A DNA stretch of 64,000 nt from Ligula intestinalis (taxonomy: Eukaryota > Platyhelminthes > Cestoda > Diphyllobothriidea > Diphyllobothriidae): positions 23,089,024-23,153,023 of the forward strand of contig JAYGXS010000005.1 in the NCBI GenBank assembly GCA_036362985.1, given 5' to 3'. The translations under genes and the position numbers were made by a program. Every line of letters begins with the position of its first letter. Within the stretch, counting starts at the first letter, position 1. Positions 44,420-54,200 of the stretch are shown in pieces. The notes under the pieces were generated by a model, which saw nothing but the letters and a program-made list of their open reading frames with translations, did no database searches and was not told the origin of the DNA.

Positions 44420-44746
44420 ATGTACACAAAAAACTATGATTTAAAAACGGGCAAGATCGATAGTAGTATAAGGACTGGCTGCATGCGCTATGTTGCAGGT
44501 ATCTCCATGTGCAAAGTAAAACGCCCTTCACTGCTCCAAATAAGGGTTGATGGAAAACTCCAATTTCTGGATGTCCTTGTGCATCGAAATACGGATATCT
44601 CACTCCATATATCAGTCTATCGTAAAGAAACATATTCGGAGGTCATCATACATTTTGAGAACAATCACCCAATCTCTTTAAAAAGGAGTTTTGACTATAG
44701 CCTTCTAAAACCCACTGTTCTCAGTCACTTTAAGTCACTTTATTAA
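44420..44746 (+). pseudogene. PLE reverse-transcriptase thumb fragment
   Basis: GKLQFLDVLVHRNTDISLHI then SVYRKETYSEVIIHFENNHPISLKRSF. FLDVLV.R ... YRK.T.....(N/H)F.(S/N)NHP..LKRS is the conserved thumb of Penelope-like reverse transcriptases, also seen at 36.2 kb. It is a short isolated fragment. Confidence 0.7.
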
Positions 44747-45026
44747 GGGAAGAAGGCTTTCGCCCTTGAGCCCCCTATTCATAACCAAGATCGCATAATA
44801 GGTCCACCGTAACAATAGTACATGATACAAATGTAGGCTTAACATCAGCGATAAGTGTGAGCCAGTTGTAAGGTGCTGCTACTGACACTTTGTTCATTAC
44901 ATCTGCCACAGTTTCTCAGCAAATGAGAATCAAGTTTGTGTTTAAAAATTTCAACAGTATCTGAGAAAACCCATCTTCCAGGAGTCCGTTCCTAGCTCCA
45001 ATGACCCTCTGAGAGAAGGCGTTTCG

Positions 45027-45275
45027 TCAAACTTCGGTACGGGCTGGTTTCCTCTGTAGTTGAAAGGGATGACCCCGCAGATGGTCAGTCCGAGCCAATT
45101 CGAAGAAATCATCAAATTCTAGGGCGCAGTCTCGGCCTCTAACAATACGGTAGGTTTGTATGAGGTCCCCGTGGAGTTGCCTATAATTGAGAGGAAAAGT
45201 ATGAAGTTCGGTCAGTCTGTCTTCATAAGGCCGATGACCAAGATTCTTGACCATCTTCTTAGCCCTCGCCTGCAC
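45027..45275 (-). pseudogene. CR1 copy C C-terminal domain
   Basis: RAKKMVKNLGHRPYEDRLTE, FPLNYRQLHGDLIQTYRI and DDFFELARTDHLRGHPFQLQ match the C-terminal domain of copy A. The frame stops after RTEV; beyond the stop RNAFSQRVIGARNGL continues the family sequence to about 44,900. Confidence 0.85.
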
Positions 45276-45586
45276 TCGATCCAGGTGCAGGCAATCATTC
45301 TTGAATCACGGACGCCAGACCTGGACAGCATACTCCAAATGGGACCGAACAAACGCTCCACAGGTTTTCCCGAAGAGCTCCTTGTCAATGTTGACGAATC
45401 CCCGTCTACTCGCAAACAGCACCTGTGTCGCGCGTTTAGCTGCTTTTACACACTGAGAAGATGGTTTAAGTGAGGAATTTATTGGACACCGAGGTCCTTT
45501 TGTTCGTTAACATTTGAAAGCGGGTGTACATCCAGTTGGTATTGCAAGGAATCGTCCTCATCATTGCTCGTTCTAGAACGGAGTCT

Positions 45587-46339
45587 TTAAACCACACACT
45601 TACTAATGTTGAAGTTTAAGAGCCAACGAGCAGACCAGCAGCTAAGTCGATTGAGACTCTCTTGAAGCGCTTTCCTATCGGCGTCAGACCTGATGGCTCT
45701 CCAGCGTTTGACGTCGTCGGCAAACATGATAGCGCTGCAACCCAGGTGGTGGACACAGTCGTTGATATAGATAAGGAAGAGCAGTGGCCCTAAGACAGAG
45801 CCTTGGGGGACGCCACTCAGCACAGATGTAGGGTTTGACTTTGAGTCACTGATGCACACAGTTTGCGATCGCCCTGTGAGAAAATCTGTGATCCATGCCA
45901 GCAGGTTTCCTCTTATGCCAATTTCTGACAATTTATGCATTAGTTGCTTATGTGGGACGCTGTCGAATGCCTTCTTGAAGTCCGTATAGATGACATCAAC
46001 CTTACCATCTTCATCTAGTACGCGAGTCCACTGCTCAGTGGAGAGTAGAAGGCTGGAAAGGCAAAAATGGTTCTTTCTGAAGCCGTGTCGGAGCCCTGAC
46101 AGTAGGTTGTTCTCCTCCAAGAACTTCATTGTCGTCTTCTTAATTATCGTTTCCATTATCTTACAGCAAATGCAAGTTAGGCTGACGGGCCCGTAATTGT
46201 TGACCTTTGGGCGGGTTCCGCCCTTGTATATCGGGTAAATATTTGCTGTTTTCCATTCGGATGGCAGTTTTCCTAATTCAAATGAAGAACGGAAGATATG
46301 TGCTAGGGGCTCTGAGTGTTCGCTTGCGAATTCTTTCAA
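45587..46339 (-). pseudogene. CR1 copy C reverse transcriptase
   Basis: WKTANIYPIYKGG, VSLTCICCKIMETIIKK, LRHGFRKNHFCLSSLL, VIYTDFKKAFDSVPHKQLM, SGVPQGSVLGPLLFLIYIND and IMFADDVKRW. The blocks and the FADD catalytic motif are intact, but upstream and downstream joins are broken by stops. Confidence 0.88.
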
Positions 46340-46774
46340 GAACTTGGCTGTTATATTGTCGGGACCGGATAACTTTGCTTCTTTGAGGCCCTGCAGCTCC
46401 CTCTCAACTACAGATGTTAGAAATAGTCGAGCATGAAGTGCCGGACCGGCGTTTACAACAGCACTGTTGGTATTATCAAAATGAAGCTCGGTTTCCCTAG
46501 TGAATACCGAGGCAAAGAACCGGCTACAGTACTCGGCTTTCCCGTCATTCTCAACGACTTCTCTGCCATCATCATCCTTACGTACTGCGACTGGATCCTT
46601 GTTTTTTAATCTAATGTTAATATATCGAAATATAATTTTGGGCTTTTCTTCGGCCTGTTAGAAGATTCTTGATTCATCGTTTTTCCTGGCCTGGCGAATT
46701 GATTTCTTTACTGAATTTTTATAGCGTCGGAATTCCTAGAGGTGAACTGGTGACCCAGTTTTCCTGAATAACTT

Positions 46775-47945
46775 TCATTTCCTATTCTTCTTCTTCAGTT
46801 GCCTGTTAGGGTCTCTCGTCAACCAGGCAAGGCGACTAGTCATCTTGTGTACCTGTACCGGACAAAAGTGCTTAATCAGATCTAATGCAACCCTCTTGTG
46901 TGATCTCCAATCCTCCTCCGGATCCTTCTTGAGCAGACAGTTCCAATTCACGGATGATAGTGCATTCTTCATTGAATTGAGATCTGCCTTCCATATGTTC
47001 GGCTGGTCCTCCGTTTTCCCTCGGCCGTTGAGTATGGACTAAGTACTCCCACCTTAGCGTCGTATGGTCACTCTTACCGAGCGAAGCACTTGAATGCACT
47101 TCACCTATGTAGGATAAATCCTTCGTAAGAATGAGATCCAAACAAATAGCCCGCTGGTTTTCTCGAAATCTGGTTATGCCCTTAACGTTCTGGACTAGAG
47201 ATAGGTCAAGCGTGAGATCCATTAATTTGGAACTAAAGGAAGTTGACGCCACCTCCACTGTCAGGTTGTTCCATTCAATTGCAGGGGCGTTGAAGTCACC
47301 AACAATGAGAACATCCTGGTAGCTAGCAGCTTCTTTCACCAGACCAAGGAGCGAGTCATCGGCTCCGCTCAGAATGTTTGGTGGCCGGTATATGGCCAGG
47401 AATTCAAGGTTCTGTGAATTCGCCTTCTTAATCTTTAACCAGACGGACTCATACTCCAGGGCTAGAGTGTGTTCTCTTTCTACAACGGTGAGTCCAGTTC
47501 TGACATACACAGCAACTCCACCTCCTTGTCGGTTTTGGCGGTTTTTGCGGAAAAGTTGGTATGTGGGAATCGAAATCTTCGAGTCCACGATTTCTGTTTT
47601 AAGCTTTGTTTCCGTTATGGCAACTACATCAGGTTTCCGCTCCGAAAGTATTGCCTTGAGTTCATAAATTTTTGAGGGAAGACTTTGGGCATAAGTGTAA
47701 AGAAAGGTCAATTTAGACTCAGTCATCACTTTATGCAGGCGGTTGCCTTTTGTGTGAGATTGCATGCAGGGAGCTGTCGGTGCCGATGGAGACAGACTGT
47801 TGTCCATCCTGACTACGCTGTAAGTGTTATTGGCTTTTTCCAGAGGAGTGACCTCGGGACATGGACGATCTCCCCGTTCAAAATTCGAAGATTGCTCTCG
47901 CCGAGTTCGCATCTCCTGTGGAGTTATACTTTTAGCAATCTCCAT
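46775..47945 (-). pseudogene. CR1 copy C endonuclease part of ORF2
   Basis: The endonuclease motifs are present: TYAQSLPSKIYELKA, VVAITETKLKTE, RQGGGVAVYV, LAIYRPPN, VLIVGDFNAPAIEWN, LGKSDHTTLRWEY. A frameshift near 46,960 moves the sequence into the frame of 46,972-46,775 (KNALSSVNWNCLL, then a tail of Lys). Confidence 0.85.
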
Positions 47946-47974
47946 TCCTCCCGCTCCGTGAGGGAAAATCCCGC

Positions 47975-48376
47975 CTAAAAAACCGTCGGGTGTGAGTATC
48001 TGAGTATTAGTTTCCTGCTTAACAGTAGCTGGACCTCGGCCTCACTCTTCAGAACAACCTTCAATGGTCTTGGTTGACGCTGTTCATCTTTTGATTCTGT
48101 TATACGGCCCATTCGGAATGCCTTTAGAACTTCGACTTTCTCCTCACTCTTTAGGAGGAATTTCAGATATTCTTTAAGTAACTTCCTGTTCTCTTCGTAT
48201 CTTGATTTCGGGGTATCGGAAGTACCTTCCATCATGCACTTGATGACTATGCAGTTAATACGAGTGGTCGTCCCTTCTGCTTCACTAGGGTTTGTTAGGA
48301 CAGATTCGCTTCGAGGTTCAGCGCTCATGTTCGTTTTGGCCTGCGAAGGTGCCCTTTTTGTTTGGCTCGTGCTCAA
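47975..48376 (-). pseudogene. CR1 copy C ORF1, RNA-binding part
   Basis: INCIVIKCMMEGTSDTPKS, NRKLLKEYLKFLL, EVLKAFRMGR and RPLKVVLKSEAEVQLLLSRK correspond to the RRM-like region of CR1/L1-type ORF1 proteins (VVVxGLPE.., KAFRLGR, RPLKVxxxSxxxxxxLLSRR). The frame ends at RYSHPTVF with a stop where the family continues FxRxDYSP. Confidence 0.7.
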
Positions 48377-48614
48377 GCTCGGCCAACTTATATTAGCCCT
48401 TGGGCTTAGTTGGCCTTTTTTGGGAGCCCGAGAGCGCTTCCTCGTTCTCTGAGAAGCCAGTGGGTGGACAGTTTCCCCTGTTCATGGCAGACTACCAACT
48501 CCGTCAAGCACCCTGGCTGCTGGATCATTTTTGTGCTTAGACGCTTCGGCGAGGGATGCTACTTCTCCGTACGCTAGGTTTGCTCGCTCAAGTTCACGCA
48601 TCGCCAGTTTCTCC

Positions 48615-49379
48615 TCACAAGGGAGAAATCGAGAAATTTTTCAGCTCCTCCATCTCCACTTTAAGACTATTAACCACCTTCTCAAGGTTCATAAATTTGT
48701 TGAGAAGAGTAAAATATGATACGGAGGCTTCATCTTCATTAGTTTCATCCCTTAAACTTTTAAGACTTTGAGTTCGCTTGGCAGGAGGAGATTTCAACGA
48801 ACTTCTATATCGAGTTTCTGTAGTTAGTAAGGGAATGTGGAAACTATCACTCCATCCCGTGATGGCGAAGAGAAGTAGGTTCAAATCCGGGTGGTGGCGG
48901 GACTTTTTTCCTTGTTGCGATGATGTCAGGATTTCGAATGCAGGCACTGGCGAACATTCCTTCCCGTCTTCCAAAGCTGTATCGCACATATTTTCAATTG
49001 TTTCTGTCACCATCTTTTCATTACAGACCGTTAATGAATCAAATAGAAAATTGGATTGCTTGTTGACTGTTAACAACTGATTTTGAATACTGTCATCCTT
49101 CGTCTCCGTGGTGGAGTTGATTAGACGCTCAACTTGTTGTTCGTAACTCGAGAGACTTCTAGCCCTTTTAGCGAAGAGTGATTTAGTCGCATCAATCTTG
49201 CGATTTCTGCCCTCGAAATTACGACTAGGGCTTTCAAACAAAATTAAATTAACGGCTACGGTGGACCCCGATGGTGTGGTGGTAACGACTGATACCATCA
49301 AACCACAGGCTTTGAGTTCGAGTCCCTCTCGCGCCGCAACTTTTACAAGCTGATATACACGTTCATTTTTGTCTCCCAT
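48615..49379 (-). pseudogene. CR1 copy C ORF1, N-terminal part
   Basis: A 254-codon frame whose C-terminal part carries a leucine/valine heptad pattern (FMNLEKVVNSLKVEMEELKN), a coiled coil as in CR1 ORF1 proteins. One base later a second frame continues the helix (EKLAMRELERANLAYGEVAS), so a single frameshift splits ORF1. The first about 40 codons overlap a tRNA-like stretch (49,255-49,340) and may not be original coding sequence. Confidence 0.6.
49255..49340 (+). other. tRNA-like segment (SINE head?)
   Basis: GATGGTGTGGTGGTAACGAC resembles box A and GAGTTCGAGTCCC box B at tRNA-like spacing. Acceptor arms do not pair. It lies antisense to the start of CR1 copy C ORF1. Confidence 0.35.
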
Positions 49380-49384
49380 AATAG

Positions 49385-50125
49385 ATCAGACTGATGATAA
49401 ACGATATTAAAGCTCTATGCAATATGTATAAAGCGTTCAACTGTATGAAAAAGGTTATTGAAACGATTCAGCCGTTTGTAGAGCTGGAATCCGGGAGAAT
49501 TGTTGACAGAAGGCGGTGACGGAGATGTTGCTCGTTTTGACTGATGTCCTGTTGTATCTTCTGAGGGTGGAGTTATTGTGAAAGCGAATCCAATAGTACG
49601 TGCAGTGATAATTACTGCCCCTTGCACAGAGTGAATGACTGTCACTAGGGCCACCTGGCGTCAGCATTTGATTATTAACTGGGTTAGTTAACGTGTCTTC
49701 TGTCCCAGTGTGATTTTTTGACCTTTTGTTGTTGTAAAATGGGTTGTGTACTGCTATTAAAAGCGAACATGCGAGTCCCAGGATGTAATTGGGAAGTATA
49801 AGACGAGCGCACAAGCGGAGCCGTTAAGTGCCGCAAGTGCCATAGCGAATATATCCTGTCAAGTGCCCTCCAGCACAAACATCAGTCTCAGTAGCCCCTG
49901 AAGATTCTCTGCTGCAAGCCTGCCCACGGAGCATGGGCTTGTGTCTTTCAGCCGATGACTGAATGGTTACCCGTCTCAGAAGGGTGTTGGCCCAGGCTTC
50001 GTTCAGGGCTGCTCTCACCCTTCTGAGACCGAATGTTTGTATGCATATGCAATTTCAGAACTCGGCCAACCACGGTCCCTGCGGCCTGGTAGGTGCTGGC
50101 ACTTTCTCTCGGTTCTGATTCCCTG
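49385..50125. other. Mostly unassigned
   Basis: 49,765-49,800 (ACATGCGAGTCCCAGGATGT) matches 53,478-53,510, the outer tail of the PLE 3' unit. The rest is not recognised. Confidence 0.4.
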
Positions 50126-50129
50126 TCAT

Positions 50130-50800
50130 TGCATGCGTTCGCGCTCCCTTTGGGTTTCAGGTACCACCTCAGGTGTCGGAGCAGCTAGGCGGTCACTAGA
50201 CGGTGGGGGGGGGGAGTGAGGTCAACCCCCAGCGCGCTGCTCTCCTCACTAAAGTAAATCTGAATGCGCCTGAATCTATCACAGTGCGCTAAAAGCCGTG
50301 GCTTGGAAGGTTTGCCAACTGACGGAAAAAGTCGGGCCACGTACGCTGTTGCTCCTTTTGTACGCGTGTGTTTGTGTGTACGTATGGGAGGAGAAGGAGG
50401 ACTGAGAGTCAGGTGACAATGACTCCTTCTTAATGTGGCCTTTATGGCGCTCCCGCGCATGCCGGATCATACCTAGCAAGTTAACTGTGTCAAGTGAGCG
50501 CGTGCTGAGTGACAATCGCGCCAGCCATCTACACCCTCCCTCATCCCTGATCTTATTGACTTTGTCCTTACACCGGAAAAGGAGGTGGGAATGGCGAGCG
50601 AGTGGACAGATTTTCCGCAACTCTGTCTTTACTCCTGATTTCTTTTGCGGTAGTTCACTGCGTTGATTCTGCCTGCAGTAGCCTTAGTGGTGCTTGCCTA
50701 GCTCGCCTCAGTGTCTGTTGTGGCTTGCTTCAGCGTCTGCTGCGGCTTTTGGAGCACGCGATGCCCATCGTGGAAATCGACGGGAGAGCTGTCATATCCT
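50130..50800 (-). repeat. Rep-A copy c
   Basis: Full-length match to the other two copies, from GTTCGCGCTCCCTTTGGGTT to CCCATCGTGGAAATCGACGG. The internal hairpin has decayed (GCTCCCGCGCATGCCGGATC). Confidence 0.6.
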
Positions 50801-50840
50801 GTCAATACTAAATCTACCTGTTCATGAATAAGCAATTTCG

Positions 50841-50890
50841 ACTGTTCTATCCAAGGATGGATTTCGAAATGTCATGCGAATAAAATTCTT
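50841..50890 (+). ncRNA. Hammerhead-like motif relic
   Basis: Hairpin ATCCA-AGGA-TGGAT, then TTCGAAATGTCATGCGAATAAA (GAAATGTC at 50,866-50,873), aligning with CGAAACGTCAGGCGAATAAA. The CTGATGA half is lost. It follows Rep-A, as does copy 2 at 2.7 kb. Confidence 0.35.
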
Positions 50891-51033
50891 GTCTAGATTA
50901 CCTTTGTTATACCTTGATGTGCGACTGACTGGTCCCTATTCAGTTCTGATATGAACTCATTGTAAAAATATTTAGCAGATCGTCCGTACGTTAGGATCAG
51001 AAGGGTTAATAAAGTGTTGCTTTTTGGTCAAAC

Positions 51034-51250
51034 CTGAGCGCCGCTGCAAAAATTACGGAGAGGAAGAGACCACGAAGGACTGGAATGCCCTTGAAAAGCC
51101 TCAGCACGAGAAAGGCAAAAAGCATTTCGTAACGCGAGATCTGGCCACTCACTAACGGATCACATCCTCGGAAGTAGACGCAGGAAACCAGGCCGATGGC
51201 GACATGCAGAACAATGAAGAAGACGTTGACTGGCATGTTCAGAAGGATTG
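51034..51250 (-). CDS. SLC5 gene exon: loop and transmembrane region with CDPL motif
   Basis: It encodes ILLNMPVNVFFIVLHVAIGL then VSCVYFRGCDPLVSGQISRY, then FLVLRLFKGIPVLRGLFLSV and IFAAAL. The family has ..(Y/F)xxxCDPLxxGxIxxxDxLxPxFVMxxLxxxPGLPGLFxxxxFSAxLS. The acceptor is ATTACTAAAG|CA. The donor CTCAG|GTTTGA is weak. Conserved Asp and Met residues of the DQLLPYFVM segment are changed (YEMLFAFLV). Confidence 0.8.
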
Positions 51251-54200
51251 CTTTAGTAATTATAGAAGAAGTGCACGTGCATGACTGTTAGGCATGACCA
51301 ATCAAGCATAAAATGTCTATGCACCGGAATGCCATCGCTCACTAGTTCAACGTCGAATTCTTTCAAGTATCGAAGGCTCGATAAATAAGCTCAAATGCGA
51401 AAAGGTCAGAATTCCGGGATTAAAATTATAGTTCAAATTTTTGCTCATCGGGATAAGTTTGTTGGTTTGCTGACGTTTAGGATAGCTGGGGTGGTCCGGA
51501 GACTAGACCCAAACCCGCAGTTTGCAACACATCTCAGAGAGACTAACCACAAGTTAAATATTCAGGGAGCGACTATCGTAGGCCAAGGAGTCTCAAAATC
51601 GGAAAGACTGACGCTTGAGGCATGGTACTCAGGCGATAACTATGTCAACAGACATCTGGACCTGCCCGCGGCCTAAAAAGTCCTACGTCATTACGTAATT
51701 AAAGACAAGACATGGTCAAACCGAAGTCAGGATTTGCAGACGAAGAAGGTCCTGTGACGAAAACACCGGTAGAGGGAGCTCGTTTACCAGCATTCCCTAC
51801 CGTGCGGACGACACAAAACACCAACTGCCATCAAGTTATGCCAAGATCCACAAGGAGGCCCAAGCAGCGAGCGTAGCAAAACGATCAGCCCAAGGCCAAC
51901 ATATACAGTTGCAACTTTAAATTTGCTGACCGATAAAGTCAGTTTATGCCTCCGCAAAGGACAGCTGGTCCAGCTGTCCGAAACGTCAGCAAATCAACGA
52001 ATTTATTCCGGTGAGCAAAGCGTGCACTATAATTCTGTCAAGTATGTCATGTAATTTAGCTGAATGTTAAGATACTTCGATCTATTCTAGGATTTCTCAC
52101 TCTGTCCGCGGCTAACATATCGTACTTATGCGTACATTAGGCTTTTTTAATCTTCATTTTTTTATGTAGGAGGTCTCTTTTCTAAAGTCAGTTTGCTTCG
52201 ACTTTCATTCTGCAAACAATCTACCACAATCTCCTTAATATGTTACAGTCTTTTCAGAATCCATCCAGCAAAGTTTGACTGGGCGTTTAAAATTGCCTAT
52301 TTGATAATCAAGTGATGGTTTTTTCCGTGTACTCCTTTGCAGTTAGGAGTTTTAATCATCAGTAGGTTTGAAAATATATGAAGTCGATAGGTTGGATAAG
52401 GACTCACATCTTCGCCGTTTTAAAACTTTTGCAGGAAAGGTATCTCTGGACATTTGCCGCATTGGAGGCCTGAGTAGGCAGGTAAGTGCCGAGCGAACTA
52501 ATTGACAAGCTCTAAAATGTGTACCGAATAAAAGGATCCGCACTGAAGCTGAATATTAGCAAAAATAACCAGTGTATAGAAACGGAAAAAAAAATGCTCG
52601 TGGCGGAAACTAAAATACCTAAGAGTGCAATCACAAAGCACTTGGTTGATATTAGTTATACAGTTGCCCAAAAGACCCCGTTTAAGGTCGTACTTCGGGC
52701 GGCAACCGGACGTCTCCTACAATTTGCCGAGGCCGCTGCAATATGCAGAGGAAAACCAGAAATCTGTAAGCAGTTGGATCCTGTGATCAACCTCGCATTG
52801 CCGTGGTAACGATCGATCACCTCAGACCTTCACACACCTTCTCCATCCCCCCGTTATGACCGATTAGTGCCCTGTGCTTTGCCCCCTTTCCACTTTTATT
52901 ATATTTCACAGGCTTTTACTGTAACCTGAACTGCCTTGCTATGATAATTATCTGCTCACTCCTCTACCCCTCACTATGCACCCACATTTTTCACTCAGGT
53001 TTCCCATCCCATTTACCTACTAAGCTTTGCCCTTCTAATTGGACAGTTAGTTTACTATATTAACAGGCAATGACCGTTTGCTGATGAATAAGAGTTCACG
53101 AAATTTTATGAGGGCAATAAATTCTGCTCAAGTTGTGATCATCGCCTTGTTCAAAGAAAAAAAGAAATGTTTCTTTTTACAAGGTAGCAGCATAATGCTT
53201 TAACATGGCCATCGCTGGCAAGGGCACTTGAGTGAGAAGTGACAGATAAAAACATTTTCTGGAGTGCTTTGTATTTATTTACGTAAAGGCAGTTTAATTG
53301 TTTGAACGGATTGTCAGTGGGAATTATTTAATAAAAATAGCTTTTGTTGTTTATTCAGGAAACAAACTTAAGGAGATACTACAAGCAAAATCATAGGTAG
53401 CTTTCAGTCCTTACTAAAAATATCAGATCGTTTCCATCAACAACAACCGCTTAGGATAAATAGGACCTAATACAAGCGTACATGCGAGTCCTAGGAAGTA
53501 ACTGAGAAGTAGAAGACGACTCGATCGCTGGGACAATGTGTTTATTTGCCTGACGTTTCGATATCCGTTGTGGAGATATCAGCAGATACATACTCACAGA
53601 ACAGTGACGGAACCAGTCTGTGCGTGCACAGGGTTCTGCCGTAAAATTTAAATACACAGAAAAGAAATCAATAAATGTCTTGAGTGTGCGCAGATGCGCT
53701 GCGTCAGCACTGAACATCTGGCCTTGCGGTGTTGGCATAAGATGATGTGGTGGTCTGTCTGTTTTCCGAGCGGCGACTTGCTTGGGCCAAATTAAGTCAC
53801 AGCACTGAATATGGATTGGGGAAATCGTTGCACTTGTTGATGGCTTGGAGGCTCCTTTGAACCCTGAACCAAGTAATTCTCGGCTCCTTTCTTCTTCTTC
53901 TTCTTCTTCTTCTTCTTCTTCTTCTTCTTCTTCTTCTTCTTCTCCTCAATTCCAGGCTTCCAATGCTTTGTAAGCAATGCTATCTGACTTAATTACTCGC
54001 CGCAGTGTGGGAGCTGACGGGGCTCGAGAATAAGCCTAAAGGCAGACCGAGGCGAGTGCGTTCCGCTAGCCAGCGGTGAACAATAATCAACATTCCTATA
54101 CATGTACATTGACGAGACCTTAATTCTCGCGAAAGGGGATATTTGCGGTGCCGCAAACTGCGCAAAGTTTCTTTGCTGCATTGACAATGCCAGGGCTCGG

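Larger units (their letters stand above)
44880..49380 (-). mobile_element. CR1-type non-LTR retrotransposon, copy C (ORF1 and ORF2, decayed)
   Basis: A long copy with both genes in order: ORF1 (49,379-47,975, one frame change near 48,610-48,640), ORF2 endonuclease (47,945-46,872 and on to 46,775), reverse transcriptase (46,339-45,587) and C-terminal domain (45,275 to about 44,890). The subfamily differs clearly from copy A (EN motif ITETKLKTEIVDSK against LTETWLSENVDDRE). Several frame changes and stops make it non-functional. It lies in or near the 3' side of the SLC5 gene on the same strand. Confidence 0.88.

Noticed and set aside
51959..51990. Complete hammerhead ribozyme at this PLE end
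   Set aside because: Hairpin and GAAACGTC are present but CTGATGA is not adjacent, so it is listed only as a related hairpin motif.
53792..53977. Poly-lysine open frame
   Set aside because: Translation of a (TTC)n microsatellite.
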